From NCBI GenBank assembly GCA_014896235.1, contig JADBKU010000003.1, positions 1-64,000 of the forward strand: a stretch of 64,000 nt of DNA. The letters run 5' to 3'. The position numbers and the translations under genes are program-made. The stretch comes from a bacterium. Its GTDB lineage: Bacteria; Desulfobacterota; Binatia; Binatales; Binataceae. The notes below the pieces were generated by a model. It had not been told where the DNA came from. It saw only the letters and a list, made by a program, of their open reading frames with translations, and ran no database searches. Position 1 is the first letter of the stretch; the number at the start of each line of letters is the position of its first letter. Below, piece after piece: positions 26,226 through 35,459 of this stretch.

Positions 26226-27551
26226 TCAATAATAATCGACCGGGTCGATTTGGCGCTTGGCGCCGTACCAGAACAGCATATTCTCAGTCAGTCCCTGCCA
26301 GGTGAATTTGCCGGGCGGCATCAGCAGCCGCTTGAACATCGACTTGAAGGAGTAGAACTCCTTCGTGCATCGCCACACGCCCTCTTCGACCTGCTGCGGC
26401 GAAAGATTCTTGGGCACGAACATGCAGCGGAAATTGTTCGTGTACATGTCGGCGTCGGGAATGATCACGCGGTCCTCGGCCTCGAGCTGCGTGCGCATCG
26501 GCGTGCCGACGCGCGGCGTGACCGTGTTGAAAAACGCCTCGGGGGCCTTGACCTCGTGCAGGAACTTGAGCGTGTCCTCGAAGATTTGCGGATGGTCGTC
26601 TTCCAGCCCGAACAGGAAATTCAACGAATAGTAAATGCCGTAATGTTCGAGGCGCTTGAGCAGCTTCTTGTAGTCCTTGGCGTGGTTCTGGATTTTGTTC
26701 ATCGACAGCAGGCTGTCCTGGCTGATCGATTCGACGCCGATATTGACATGGAATACGCCGGCCTTCGCGGCCAGTTCGAGCAATTCCTCATCATGGTTGG
26801 AATTGACCGTCCACAGGCACGAAAACCGGATATTGAGCGGCGCCAGAGCCTTGAAGAGTTCTTTCGCGAACTTGTGCTTGCCGGTGATCTGGTCGTCGAT
26901 GAACTGGAAGCGGCGGAAGCCGGTGACCTCGATTACCTGCTTGATCTCTTCAACGATGTCCTCGACCGGGCGCGTGCGGTAGCTGCCGTTATAGAAGACC
27001 GGAATCTCGCAGAACGAACATCGGTAGGGGCATCCGCGGCTCGCCTGCACCGGAACCGCCTTGAACAGGTAGCGGTTCAGTTTGAGCAGCTCGTGGCGCG
27101 GACGCGGCAGCTTTTTCAGATCGTGGAGCTTGTCGGATTTATAAACCTGTTTGAGCTTGCCATCCTGCCAGTCGCGCAGCAGCGGCTCCCATACCAGATC
27201 GGCTTCGCCCTGCACGACCGCGTCGGCGTGCTTGAGCGCCTCTTCGGTCTGCAGCGTGGCGTGAAAGCCGCCCATCACGACGGGCACGCCGCGGCGGCGG
27301 AATTCGTCGGCGAGCTGGTAGGCGCGCAGCGACGCGCCGATCGTCGTCGTCATCCCGACGAGGTCCCATCCGGCGTCGAAATCGAGATCTTCGAGGCGTT
27401 CATCGCAAAGAGTTACGTCGAAATCGGAAGGAGTGAGGCCCGCGATTAACGGAATCATCAGGCCCATGATCAAGCGCCATCGGGTCTTGTGCGGCGTGCC
27501 GTCAAGATGAATGGTGGTCGGCTGCACCAGCAGCAATCGCGGTTTCTTCAC
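26226..27551 (-). CDS. B12-binding-domain radical SAM protein
   Basis: A 441-residue enzyme with an N-terminal cobalamin-binding Rossmann domain (about 1-140: DLVGMTTTIGASLRAYQLADEF, VVMGGFHATL) and a radical SAM core with the cluster motif ASRGCPYRCSFCEI (CX3CX2C). A C-terminal extension follows. The start is a GTG at 27551 (VKKPRLLLVQPTTIHLDG) with AGGAGG 4 bases upstream; an ATG 3 bases earlier is immediately followed by a stop. Related proteins methylate or rearrange lipids, hopanoids or tetrapyrroles; the substrate cannot be told. It follows the CDP-alcohol phosphatidyltransferase by 25 bases on the same strand, hinting at a joint lipid role. Confidence 0.85.
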   Translation of the reverse strand: MKKPRLLLVQPTTIHLDGTPHKTRWRLIMGLMIPLIAGLTPSDFDVTLCDERLEDLDFDAGWDLVGMTTTIGASLRAYQLADEFRRRGVPVVMGGFHATLQTEEALKHADAVVQGEADLVWEPLLRDWQDGKLKQVYKSDKLHDLKKLPRPRHELLKLNRYLFKAVPVQASRGCPYRCSFCEIPVFYNGSYRTRPVEDIVEEIKQVIEVTGFRRFQFIDDQITGKHKFAKELFKALAPLNIRFSCLWTVNSNHDEELLELAAKAGVFHVNIGVESISQDSLLSMNKIQNHAKDYKKLLKRLEHYGIYYSLNFLFGLEDDHPQIFEDTLKFLHEVKAPEAFFNTVTPRVGTPMRTQLEAEDRVIIPDADMYTNNFRCMFVPKNLSPQQVEEGVWRCTKEFYSFKSMFKRLLMPPGKFTWQGLTENMLFWYGAKRQIDPVDYY

Positions 27552-27576
27552 ATGTCCTCCTACTAACTTCCAACTC

Positions 27577-28761
27577 CTAGCCGGCCTTGCTGGCTCCTGT
27601 GCGGTAACGGCCGCTGCGCCGGTTGGTAAGCAGCAAAGCACGCCGGCGAAAATCCACGCCGAAAGCGGCGCCCCAGGCGAACCACGACAACTTTCCGAAT
27701 ACCGCCAGCACCACCAGGAGGTAGGCGAAATCCCGTCCCGTCGCCTGCTCGATCATCCGAATCCACCGTTCGGCTTCGTCTCCGGCCGATTCCAGCGCCC
27801 GGTTGACCGAGATCGCGCATGCGCCAAACCCGCCCAGAAGCAGGCCGAGCAGCCAGAAATACGCGCGATCGTGACTGACACGGTAACATCCAATCAACAG
27901 TCCAATAAAGATCGCGACATGCACTAAATTGTCGGTAAATACGTCCAGACGCGCGCCGCTTTCCGATTCGACCATCCTGAGCCGCGCCAATTCGCCGTCC
28001 ACGCCGTCGATCGTGATTGAAGCCAGAAACAGGATTGCTCCGGCCAGCTGACTCCAATATACCGTCGAGGCAAACAAAAACGCGCAAAAGACGCCCAAAG
28101 CCGTATTCGCGAGCGTTACGAAATTCGGCGCTACGCCTAGCCGCGCCAGCGGATAGCTGATCCGCCATGACAACCGCCGGTCGATCATTTGGGCAAGCGG
28201 CGCGTCGGTGGAGACGCTCTCGGCGCGTACCGATCGCGCAAGGCGCAACTCCGCCTCCTGCCGGTCCTGCGGCCGCCCGTTGAGCGCGAAAGGCAGAAAG
28301 CCGCGCTCAGTCAGAATGGAGCCGACGCCGGTCGCTGGGTCGCTGAGCAGGGTCGCGAGCGGACCGAGTTCGATAGCGCCGCCCCGGTCGGCGTCGGTAC
28401 TGTCGATACGCATGCATTGCGAGGGGGCTTCGGCATACGCCTCGATCGCGCGGCGCAACTGCGACCGCGCCAAAACGAGATTTCCATAAAACGCGATCGC
28501 TGGCGTGGCGGCGGCACGTGCGTCGCCTTCCGCGGCGAAATGGCGGAAATCATCGACCAACGTGATTTCCGGCTTTCCGGCAAACGAGCCAAGCGCGCGC
28601 ACGATTTCGTTCGCAGGGGCGCCATGCGTTTCGATGATGAAACGGCGCACGCCCTCGCGCGTACAAAGCAAGAGCAATCGTTCGAGAAGGGGGCGTCCGA
28701 AAATCATGTCGGACGCGCGCGACGGGACGCTAATGAGCGCTGTTTCTATCAAAGTAGCCAA
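27577..28761 (-). CDS. CDP-alcohol phosphatidyltransferase with N-terminal NTP-transferase-like domain
   Basis: A 394-residue two-part protein. The C-terminal half is a membrane CDP-alcohol phosphatidyltransferase with the full motif D-x2-DG-x2-AR-x8-G-x3-D-x3-[10 protein letters not shown] at 252-260, Gly269, Asp273 and Asp277. It is flanked by about six hydrophobic helices (215-370). The N-terminal 180 residues resemble a nucleotidyltransferase fold but lack a clear glycine-rich signature. The architecture recalls IPCT/DIPPS enzymes of inositol-phosphate solute or lipid synthesis. It is divergent from a separate, intact NTP-transferase operon at 29-33 kb. The product would be a phosphodiester between a lipid or polyol and an alcohol; the identity is unknown. 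Confidence 0.85.
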   Translation of the reverse strand: MATLIETALISVPSRASDMIFGRPLLERLLLLCTREGVRRFIIETHGAPANEIVRALGSFAGKPEITLVDDFRHFAAEGDARAAATPAIAFYGNLVLARSQLRRAIEAYAEAPSQCMRIDSTDADRGGAIELGPLATLLSDPATGVGSILTERGFLPFALNGRPQDRQEAELRLARSVRAESVSTDAPLAQMIDRRLSWRISYPLARLGVAPNFVTLANTALGVFCAFLFASTVYWSQLAGAILFLASITIDGVDGELARLRMVESESGARLDVFTDNLVHVAIFIGLLIGCYRVSHDRAYFWLLGLLLGGFGACAISVNRALESAGDEAERWIRMIEQATGRDFAYLLVVLAVFGKLSWFAWGAAFGVDFRRRALLLTNRRSGRYRTGASKAG

Positions 28762-28994
28762 ATTAAAACTAGGTTTTTAAGCGAATCGGACCGCGGAGTC
28801 AATGTAACCTGAGTGAAATAATTGATTCGCCGCACGCCCTCCCATCCCGGTTGCCACCCCGAACAATCGAATCACATTGCGGACGTAAGCGCGAGTATTT
28901 GAGAAATTTGGCATCGCACTTTCATTATGCCCTGTTGAAATTATCGCCGCGGCCGTCGAGACCGCCGGATCGGGCTGGTAAAATCTAGCGCACG

Positions 28995-29753
28995 ATGCGC
29001 GCGATTTTATTCGATTACGGCGGCACGCTCGATTATCCGCGCCATTGGCTCGACCGCTTCCTTGCGCATTATCAAGCGGCCGGACTCGGTCTCTCGCGCG
29101 CCCAACTCGATCGCGGGTTCGCCCACGCCACCCGCATGGCGTATCGCGCCACGGCGGATTTGCGCCAGTTCGGCCTTGAAGAAATCGTCAACTACCTGGT
29201 GAGGACGCAGGTCGCGTTCCTTGCCGACAACGGCGATTCGGTTACTCGCGGAGTAATTGCGGACGCGCGCCGGGAGGGTAGATTAGCCGAAGCGATGGCG
29301 CGGATTGTGGCTGGATTCGTCGCGGAATCACGGGCGGGGATGGAGGCCAGCCGCGCGGTTCTTTCCGTGCTTGCGCCACGTTATGCGATGGGCGTCGTAT
29401 CGAATTTCTATGGCAATCTGGAGCGCGTTCTGGACGAAGCGGGCCTCGGTGGTTTTTTCGCCGTGGTCGCGGATTCGTCGCGGGTCGGCAGCTTCAAGCC
29501 CGATCCGGGAATTTTCGCCTACGCGCTCGAAAAAATCGGCGCGCCGGCGCAATCCGCCGCGATGGTGGGCGATTCGATCGAGAAGGATTGCGCGCCGGCG
29601 CGGCGGCTCGGCATGACCGCCATCTGGTTGCCGGGAATCGACCGTCTCGACCGTGACTGCGTCGCCAATAACGCAAACGAGGTCGATTTCACGATTCGAG
29701 AACTTGCGGAGTTAAAGAGTCTGCAATGGCGATGCGAATCAGCGGAGCGATAA
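28995..29753 (+). CDS. HAD-superfamily hydrolase with atypical motif I
   Basis: A 252-residue HAD-like protein. Motif I is FDYGGTLD (nucleophile Asp7) with Gly instead of Asp at the +2 position, which in phosphatases is the general acid/base. A helical cap follows (about 15-95). Motif II is VVSNFYG, motif III is FKPDPGIF, and motif IV is MVGDSIEKDC. D-x-G-G-T-L is known in some HAD subfamilies with varied roles. It is the first gene of a five-gene co-directional run and overlaps the NTP-transferase gene by 28 bases. A phosphatase role on a sugar or polyol phosphate is plausible but weakened by the missing acid. Confidence 0.8.
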   Translation: MRAILFDYGGTLDYPRHWLDRFLAHYQAAGLGLSRAQLDRGFAHATRMAYRATADLRQFGLEEIVNYLVRTQVAFLADNGDSVTRGVIADARREGRLAEAMARIVAGFVAESRAGMEASRAVLSVLAPRYAMGVVSNFYGNLERVLDEAGLGGFFAVVADSSRVGSFKPDPGIFAYALEKIGAPAQSAAMVGDSIEKDCAPARRLGMTAIWLPGIDRLDRDCVANNANEVDFTIRELAELKSLQWRCESAER

Positions 29754-30457
29754 TCGCGGCCGGCCGCGGCGAGCGCTTGCGCAACGGCGCGGGCGGACTG
29801 CCAAAGCCGGTCGTCGAAGTCGCCGGCGAGCCGCTGCTGTCGCGTCAGGCGCGGATGCTCGCGGCGGCCGGCGCGCATCCGATCCACGCGATCGTCAATC
29901 GCGAGACCGCTGCGATAATCCGTGAGCGCCGGATCGAATTGCCGCCGGACCTGAACTTGATCGTGCGCGACACCCCGCACTCGCTGGCCTCGTTGCTGGC
30001 GCTGGGCGAGGTCATCGCTCCCGGATGGTTCGTGATGACCACGGTTGATGCGGTGATGCGGCCGGAAGAGTTCAGGCGATTCGCGGATCGCGCGCGGGCG
30101 TTGACGGAAACGGGCATGGCGCCGTCCGTTGACGGCGCGCTCGCGGTGGTGAAATGGCGCGGCGACGAACGTCCGCTCTTCGCTCAAGTCGCGCCGGATG
30201 GAATAATCGAAGCGCTGGGGGAGGCTCGGGCCGCTTGGGTGACGGCCGGCGTTTATTTATTCAACACGCGGATTTTTTCCTTTGCCGAAGCGGCGCGCGA
30301 ACGCGGACTTGACGCGATGAGGCGTTATTTGGCGCTTCTAGTAGAGTCTGGAATGAAATTCGGCGCGATTGCCGTTGCCGACGCGATCGACGTCGATCAG
30401 GCGGAGGATTTGGACGCGGCGCGGGCGCTGCTGAACGGTCGGAACGACGCGTTCTGA
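29726..30457 (+). CDS. Nucleotidyltransferase (NTP_transferase family)
   Basis: A 243-residue sugar/polyol-phosphate nucleotidyltransferase. The N-terminal signature GAIIAAGRGERLRN...LPKPVVEVAGEPLL (about 7-36) binds the nucleotide and the phosphate substrate. FVMTTVDAVMRPEEF (about 93-107) supplies the metal-binding Asp, and the strand IDVDQAEDLDAA ends the fold. It would activate a phosphorylated alcohol as an NDP or CDP derivative. It begins inside the HAD gene. With the divergent CDP-alcohol phosphatidyltransferase it forms the activation and transfer pair expected for head-group synthesis. Confidence 0.85.
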   Translation: MAMRISGAIIAAGRGERLRNGAGGLPKPVVEVAGEPLLSRQARMLAAAGAHPIHAIVNRETAAIIRERRIELPPDLNLIVRDTPHSLASLLALGEVIAPGWFVMTTVDAVMRPEEFRRFADRARALTETGMAPSVDGALAVVKWRGDERPLFAQVAPDGIIEALGEARAAWVTAGVYLFNTRIFSFAEAARERGLDAMRRYLALLVESGMKFGAIAVADAIDVDQAEDLDAARALLNGRNDAF

Positions 30458-30494
30458 TCGCGCATCCGGGCCGCGGCTGGCGGAGTAGCGACGA

Positions 30495-31340
30495 ATGGCT
30501 ATTCAGGCGGTGGGGATCTATCGGGAACCGGAATTTTCGCCGGGCAAAGTCGAAGCCGACGCGGCGATAATCGACGCGGCGCTCGCGGAATTGCGCACCT
30601 ACGGGTTGCGAACCGTGGCGATCGACGCCGCGCGTTTCATCGAGGAGGGGCTTTCCGAGCCGGCGCTGGCGCTCGCGATGTGCCAGAGCGAGCGCGCGCT
30701 GAGCCGGCTTGCGGCGGCCGAGAAAAGCGGCGCTCTGGCGATCAATTCCGCGCTCGCGATTCGCAACTGCTATCGCGATCTGCTGGGCGCGGGGCTGAGT
30801 CACGCTGGCGTCCCGACGCCTGCGGGCGCCGTGGTCCGCACGGCCCAGCCGTTCGATTTGAAACCGTTGCGGGCGTTGGACCTGAGCGCGCCGATGTACG
30901 TTAAACGCGGCGATCTTCACGCGCTTGGTCCGCATGACGTGCAACGGGTCGAAGGTCTCGAACAGCTTGAAGCGACCCTGCTCCGTTTCGCGCGGCGCAA
31001 TGTGGCGCTGGTCTATGTTCAGCAGGAGGCGATCGGCGACGTGGTGAAATTTTACGGCGTCGGCGGCGGCGAATACTTCGCCGCGGTTTCCGAGGCCGGC
31101 GGATACGTTAGCGACAGCGGCAAGCGCGCCTTGGGCCATGCCGCGACGATCGCGGCCGAGGCGCTTGGCCTCGAGGTTTGGGGCGGCGACGCGGTGATGA
31201 AAGGCGCAGAGTTTTCGATTATCGACTTCAACGATTGGCCCAGCTTCAGCCGGGTCCGCGCCGAGGCCGCCAAAGCGATCGCGCGCCGCGCGGTGCGCTT
31301 GATGCGCCAGCAGCGGCTGACGGCGGGCGCGAGCGCTTGA
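30495..31340 (+). CDS. ATP-grasp domain protein
   Basis: A 281-residue protein with the ATP-grasp layout. The N-terminal half is less conserved. The ATP-binding lysine strand is PMYVKRGDLHALG (about 134-146), then VYVQQEAIGDVVKFYGVGG (about 173-191), and the metal-binding end FSIIDFNDWPSFSRVRAEAAKAIA (about 237-260). The order matches RimK-like ligases joining a carboxylate to an amine or thiol through an acyl-phosphate. It is 37 bases after the NTP-transferase. It may ligate an amino acid or amine to the molecule built by its neighbours; the substrate is unknown. Confidence 0.75.
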   Translation: MAIQAVGIYREPEFSPGKVEADAAIIDAALAELRTYGLRTVAIDAARFIEEGLSEPALALAMCQSERALSRLAAAEKSGALAINSALAIRNCYRDLLGAGLSHAGVPTPAGAVVRTAQPFDLKPLRALDLSAPMYVKRGDLHALGPHDVQRVEGLEQLEATLLRFARRNVALVYVQQEAIGDVVKFYGVGGGEYFAAVSEAGGYVSDSGKRALGHAATIAAEALGLEVWGGDAVMKGAEFSIIDFNDWPSFSRVRAEAAKAIARRAVRLMRQQRLTAGASA

Positions 31341-31524
31341 TGATAGTGAGCGCCCTGAGCGGAATTCGACGATTTTCGCATGCTTTAACTGAAAATCGCT
31401 GAAGAGCGCTGGAAGCCTCGATCGCAATTGTCTTGACTTGGCGAGATCGTCGCGCCAGTCCTATCAAACCGCCGGCGACCGCAAGGCCGGCGCAAACTCA
31501 AGCGCCGATCCGGATGATGAGGAG

Positions 31525-32922
31525 ATGAGGACTGTCCAAGCAACGTCGCGGCGCGCGGCCGCTGTGGCCGCCGCCGACCTGCCGAAAATCACGACCGCCA
31601 TACCGGGACCCAAATCCCGCGCAATCTTCGCCGACGAACAACGCCACATCGCGCCCGGACGCCAGCGCATCTCGCTGCTCGCCGGAGTCGCGTTCGACCA
31701 CGGCTCCGGCGCCACGCTGACCGACGCCGACGGCAACGTCTATCTCGATTTTTTTGCCGGCGTGGCGGTCGCCAGTCTCGGCCACGGCCATCCGGGGCTA
31801 GCGGGCGCGATCGCGCGCCAGGCCGGCCGGTTGATGGTCGGCACGTTCGCGACCAAAGAGCGCGCGGAAGCGTTTCGCCTGCTTGCGGAAGCGGCGCCTG
31901 CCGGACTCAAACGGGCGCATCTGTACAGCGGCGGCGCCGAGGCGGTCGAGGCCGCCCTGAGGCTCGCACGGTCGGCCACCAGGAAGCACGAGGTGGTGGC
32001 GTTTTGGGGCGGGTTCCATGGCAAGACCGCCGGCGTGATGGGACTGATTGGCGACGAATCGAAAAAGGGTTACGGGCCGCTCGAAGGCGGCCGCTATTCG
32101 ATTCCGTACGCCGATTGTTATCGCTGTCCGTTCAAGCTGAAGCATCCCGAATGCGGCATGTATTGCGTCGAATTCGGCGAAAAGCAGGTGCGGAACTCGA
32201 GCGCCGGAGCGATCGCCGCGATCGTCGTCGAACCGATGCAGGGCACGGCCGGCAATGTGATTCCGCCCGACGATTTCATGCCCGCGGTGCGGGAGATGGC
32301 GCGCCGCATGGACGCGCTTTTGATCGCCGACGAAATGATCACCGGCTTCGGCCGCACCGGAAAGTGGTGGGGCGTCGAACACAGCGGCGTCGCGCCGGAT
32401 ATAATCACAGTCGGCAAAGGGATGGGCTCCGGGTTTCCCATCTCAGGCGTGCTGATGGGCGAACGGCTGTCGCAGGCCGAACCATTCAGCAAACCCAGCG
32501 CGTCGTCGTCAAGCTACGGCGGAAATCCGCTCGCGGCCGCCGCGCTGGCGGAGACGATCAAAGCGATCCAGACGGAGCGTCTGGTGGAAAATTCGCGCCG
32601 AGTCGGCGCGCTGATGCTCGATCGGCTGCGCGCACTGCAAGATAAATATGAATTTCTTGGCGACGTGCGCGGCCGGGGCCTGATGATCGGGCTTGATTTG
32701 GTGCGCGATCGCGAGTCGAAACAGCCGCTGGGCCGCGGCGTGATGGAGACCGTCTTCACTGAAGCGTTGAAGCGCGGACTCCTGATGATGAGCTATTTTC
32801 CGCGCGTCCGGATCAATCCGCCGCTCGTGATTACCGAGCGGCAGGCCGAGGCCGGCGTCGCGATTATCGACGAGGTTTTTGCTTACCTGCGCGACAACCT
32901 TAACTGGCGCGAGGCAGATTGA
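31525..32922 (+). CDS. Class III (PLP) aminotransferase
   Basis: Aminotransferase of the acetylornithine/4-aminobutyrate/glutamate-semialdehyde class, 465 residues from the ATG at 31525 (the frame is open 29 codons further). Family marks are GATLTDADGNVYLDFFAGVAVASLGHGHP, YSGGAEAVEAALRLAR, GFHGKTAGVMGL, the cofactor Asp region LLIADEMITGFGRTGKWWG and the PLP lysine in TVGKGMGSGFPISG. An unusual Cys-rich insert, YRCPFKLKHPECGMYC, follows the substrate loop, and a similar insert occurs in some aspartate-aminotransferase-family proteins. The gene ends 3 bases before the next HAD gene. It probably transaminates an aldehyde or keto intermediate of this cluster. Confidence 0.88.
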   Translation: MRTVQATSRRAAAVAAADLPKITTAIPGPKSRAIFADEQRHIAPGRQRISLLAGVAFDHGSGATLTDADGNVYLDFFAGVAVASLGHGHPGLAGAIARQAGRLMVGTFATKERAEAFRLLAEAAPAGLKRAHLYSGGAEAVEAALRLARSATRKHEVVAFWGGFHGKTAGVMGLIGDESKKGYGPLEGGRYSIPYADCYRCPFKLKHPECGMYCVEFGEKQVRNSSAGAIAAIVVEPMQGTAGNVIPPDDFMPAVREMARRMDALLIADEMITGFGRTGKWWGVEHSGVAPDIITVGKGMGSGFPISGVLMGERLSQAEPFSKPSASSSSYGGNPLAAAALAETIKAIQTERLVENSRRVGALMLDRLRALQDKYEFLGDVRGRGLMIGLDLVRDRESKQPLGRGVMETVFTEALKRGLLMMSYFPRVRINPPLVITERQAEAGVAIIDEVFAYLRDNLNWREAD

Positions 32923-32925
32923 AGG

Positions 32926-33402
32926 ATGGAGCCGGACGCTGGAAATATCGCGCTGTTCTGCGATTTGTCGGGCACGCTCGCTGCGATGGACGAAAGCCGT
33001 CAACTGCCGATCGACGCGCGCGGCAATATCGTAATCCGGCTGCTGCCGAACGTGCGCGAGACGCTGCTGCCGATGCGCGATCATCTGATTTTCGTGGTTA
33101 CGAATCAGGCGGGGGTGAAGCGCGGACGTTTTTCGCTGGCTCAGGTCGAAGCGGCGATCGCCGATCTCGATCGCCAACTCGACGGAATCCTGACCGGATG
33201 GATGATCTGTCCGCACGACGACGCCGATCGCTGCGAATGCCGCAAGCCGAAAGGCGGCATGATCGCCGAGCTGGCGGCGACGCACGGCGTCGATCTGGCG
33301 GGATCGACGATGGTCGGCGACCAGGAGATCGATGAGATGGCCGCGAAGGCCGGTGGCGTCGGGCGTTTCGTTTACGCCGCCGAATTCTTCGGCTGGAAGT
33401 AG
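32926..33402 (+). CDS. GmhB/HisB-like HAD protein with altered motif I
   Basis: A 158-residue HAD protein of the histidinol-phosphate/heptose-bisphosphate phosphatase type (HAD subfamily IIIA). The zinc loop is CPHDDADRCECRKPKGGM (about 92-109), with Cys-x-His and Cys-x-Cys ligands. VVTNQAGVKRGRFS is motif II, and MVGDQEIDEMAA is motif IV. Motif I reads FCDLSGTLA: nucleophile Asp13 is kept, but the usual acid/base Asp at +2 is Ser15. It lies 3 bases after the aminotransferase and closes the operon. A phosphatase acting on a polyol or amino-alcohol phosphate is likely; the substitution makes activity uncertain. Confidence 0.8.
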   Translation: MEPDAGNIALFCDLSGTLAAMDESRQLPIDARGNIVIRLLPNVRETLLPMRDHLIFVVTNQAGVKRGRFSLAQVEAAIADLDRQLDGILTGWMICPHDDADRCECRKPKGGMIAELAATHGVDLAGSTMVGDQEIDEMAAKAGGVGRFVYAAEFFGWK

Positions 33403-33480
33403 CGTCACGCTGCGGCCTAGCGGCGCGCACGGCGGCTGACGTTTTTTCCCGGCTTCGGGTTGATATTCGAGGTTTTGCCG

Positions 33481-33879
33481 ATGACGCAGGCGGAACAGAA
33501 GGACCGGGCGATTCGCTTTCTGGAAAATTTCAATCACGCTGATCCGGCCGTCTTCGCGGAAATGGTCACGGAAGATTTTCGTTTCGAGATCGTCTCGGGA
33601 CTTGGAGAATTTCCTCCGCTTATCGGCCGCGATAACTTCGCCGCGACCGAAGCCGCCACTTTGCGCCGGCTGTTTCCGCAAGGACTGAAGCTTGTGCTGG
33701 AACATGTGATGTGCGACGGGCCGTTCGCGGTCGCGACGGCCAGCGCCGATACGATCGCGATGAACGGCCGCGCTTACCGTCAGCGCTATTGCTTTTTTCT
33801 GCGCTTCGACGGTGAGCTAATCGCCGAAGGGCGCGAATACAACGATACCAACCTGGTGCGCGAAGTCTTTCTCGCCTGA
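33481..33879 (+). CDS. SnoaL/NTF2-like protein
   Basis: A 132-residue NTF2-like fold protein from the start MTQAEQKDRAIRFLENFNH (an open extension upstream is unconserved). The helix-rich N-terminus with DPAVFAEMVTEDFRFEI and the C-terminal strands RYCFFLRFDGELIAEGREYNDTNLV are typical of SnoaL-like polyketide-cyclase-related proteins and limonene-epoxide-hydrolase-like enzymes. It follows the putative head-group operon by 78 bases on the same strand and may or may not belong to it. No catalytic residues can be named. Confidence 0.7.
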   Translation: MTQAEQKDRAIRFLENFNHADPAVFAEMVTEDFRFEIVSGLGEFPPLIGRDNFAATEAATLRRLFPQGLKLVLEHVMCDGPFAVATASADTIAMNGRAYRQRYCFFLRFDGELIAEGREYNDTNLVREVFLA

Positions 33880-34175
33880 CCATCATTTGAAGCCGGCCCA
33901 TCTCCGGCCGGTTCACGCGAGATTCGGTCGCTCGGCCGCGTGCTCTTTAGCCATCGGTCGCCGTTTTGCCAACTCATCCCCGGCGATGTTTGTGACTCAT
34001 CCGCGACGCGCGGCTAAACCTGCATCAATGAGCATATTCGCGGCAAAATCCGTAAATTATTGAGCAATAATCCGCAAGAATCGGTTATACACAAGATAAT
34101 TCACTTTAAGTCGCAAATTGAACATTTCAGAATTGATTGGTAATTGAAGGCATCGCCTTGGCGGAGGTGCGGACA

Positions 34176-34499
34176 ATGGCGAAGATTCGCTACATTGTTC
34201 CAGCTCTTTTGTCGGCTGCCGTCTCGCCTTATGCGTTTGCCGCATTTTCAGCACAGATCGCCAGCCCTGCTCCGCAAATGATCACGCTGAATGCCGCGCC
34301 GGTCGACCTGACGGTGAAGCAGGCGCCGAATCGCCATGTCAGTGTGAAATATCTCCCGCGGCGCTTTGCGAATCCGATTCTGCTCGGAAAAGTCAAGGCG
34401 GAATTGGCGGCGGAGGCGAAATCCGCGGCGCCGGCGCGCACGCGATCAGCAATTGGCGCCGCGCTGGAAATCGGCGCGCGATTTTGCGACAAGTCGTGA
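34176..34499 (+). CDS. Small secreted protein, unknown function
   Basis: A 107-residue exported protein I do not recognise. The start at ATG 34176 (MAKIRYIVPALLSAAVSPYAFA) has GGAGG 8 bases upstream and begins a clear signal peptide, cleaved near AFA (about residue 22). The mature part has no cysteine until the C-terminal FCDKS and is rich in Ala, Pro and Lys. It stands behind a markedly AT-rich 296-base upstream region (33880-34175), resembling the arrangement of the secreted-protein gene at 12.9 kb. Probably envelope-associated; no function can be inferred. Confidence 0.55.
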   Translation: MAKIRYIVPALLSAAVSPYAFAAFSAQIASPAPQMITLNAAPVDLTVKQAPNRHVSVKYLPRRFANPILLGKVKAELAAEAKSAAPARTRSAIGAALEIGARFCDKS

Positions 34500-34539
34500 A
34501 GCCGCGCCGCGGTCGGCGCGCTCCCGGAGGCCGCTGTCT

Positions 34540-35394
34540 ATGAAAATCGGATTGCTGATGGTGTTTCACGAGGCTACCGCGCGGCCGGCCGAATTCGCGC
34601 AGGCGGCGGAGGAACTGGGCTTCGAATCGCTATGGGTGCCGGAACATCCGGTGATGCCCGTGAACCCGGCGACGCCGTTTCCGCAGGGCGGGCCGATTCC
34701 CGACGTTTACAGCCATATGAGCGATCAGTTCGTATGCCTTGCGATGGCCGCGGCGACGACGAAACGGCTCAAGCTTGCGACCGGAATCACGCTCGTGCCG
34801 GAGCATAATCCCATCATCGCGGCCAAGCAGATCGCGACGCTCGACAGATTTTCCGGCGGGCGCGTGATTTACGGAATCGGCGCGGGATGGCTGCGCGAAG
34901 AGTCCGAGATTCTGGGCGTCGATTTCCCGCGGCGCTGGTCGCAGACGGCTGAGTACGTTGCCGCGATGCGCGCCCTGTGGAGCCAGCCCGAAGCCTCGTT
35001 CGACGGCAAGTACGTCAAGTTTCCGCCGGTTCGTTCGTATCCGAAACCGGTCCGTCCGAACGGACCGCCGGTGCTCCTTGGCAGCCGCGATCGCAATGCG
35101 CTGAAACGGGTCGCGAAGTGGGGCGACGGATGGTTTCCAAACCGCGTCACGCCTGACGACATGAAGCGCGACCTCGCGGCGCTGCGCGAGGAATGCCGCG
35201 CGGCCGGGCGCGATTTTGGCGCGCTCGATATAACGGTGATGGGCGGAATTCCCGGCGATCGCGCCGCCGTGCAGGCGGAGTTGGAGCGATTTGCGGAGGC
35301 CGGCGTCGGCCGTTTCGTGCTCGGCCTCGGAACGCTCGGCCCCGATGACTATCGCGAACGGCTGGCCAAAACCGCCGCACTTTATCTCAGTTGA
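34540..35394 (+). CDS. LLM-class flavin/F420-dependent oxidoreductase, tandem copy 1
   Basis: A 284-residue luciferase-like TIM-barrel oxidoreductase, starting MKIGLLMVFHEATARPAEFAQAAEELGFESLWVPEH. Conserved segments are TKRLKLATGITLVPEHNPIIAAKQIATLDRFSGGRVIYGIGAGWLREE and PPVLLGSRDRNALKRVAKWGDGW. These fit the TIGR03619-like group often assigned as F420-dependent; flavin use is equally possible. The first of three adjacent paralogs that share the E-H-P-V/I-x-P-V motif after the first strand. It follows the small secreted protein by 40 bases. Substrates are unknown. Confidence 0.85.
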   Translation: MKIGLLMVFHEATARPAEFAQAAEELGFESLWVPEHPVMPVNPATPFPQGGPIPDVYSHMSDQFVCLAMAAATTKRLKLATGITLVPEHNPIIAAKQIATLDRFSGGRVIYGIGAGWLREESEILGVDFPRRWSQTAEYVAAMRALWSQPEASFDGKYVKFPPVRSYPKPVRPNGPPVLLGSRDRNALKRVAKWGDGWFPNRVTPDDMKRDLAALREECRAAGRDFGALDITVMGGIPGDRAAVQAELERFAEAGVGRFVLGLGTLGPDDYRERLAKTAALYLS

Positions 35395-35459
35395 TAAGTA
35401 TCGGAAGCGTTTAACGTCAATTCAAATAGCGCGTTGCCAGCGTATCGGAGAGGCAAGCA

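Noticed and set aside
26088..27449. Plus-strand frame of 453 codons opposite the radical SAM gene
   Set aside because: The minus strand has a full B12/radical SAM protein with cluster cysteines; the plus frame is shadow.
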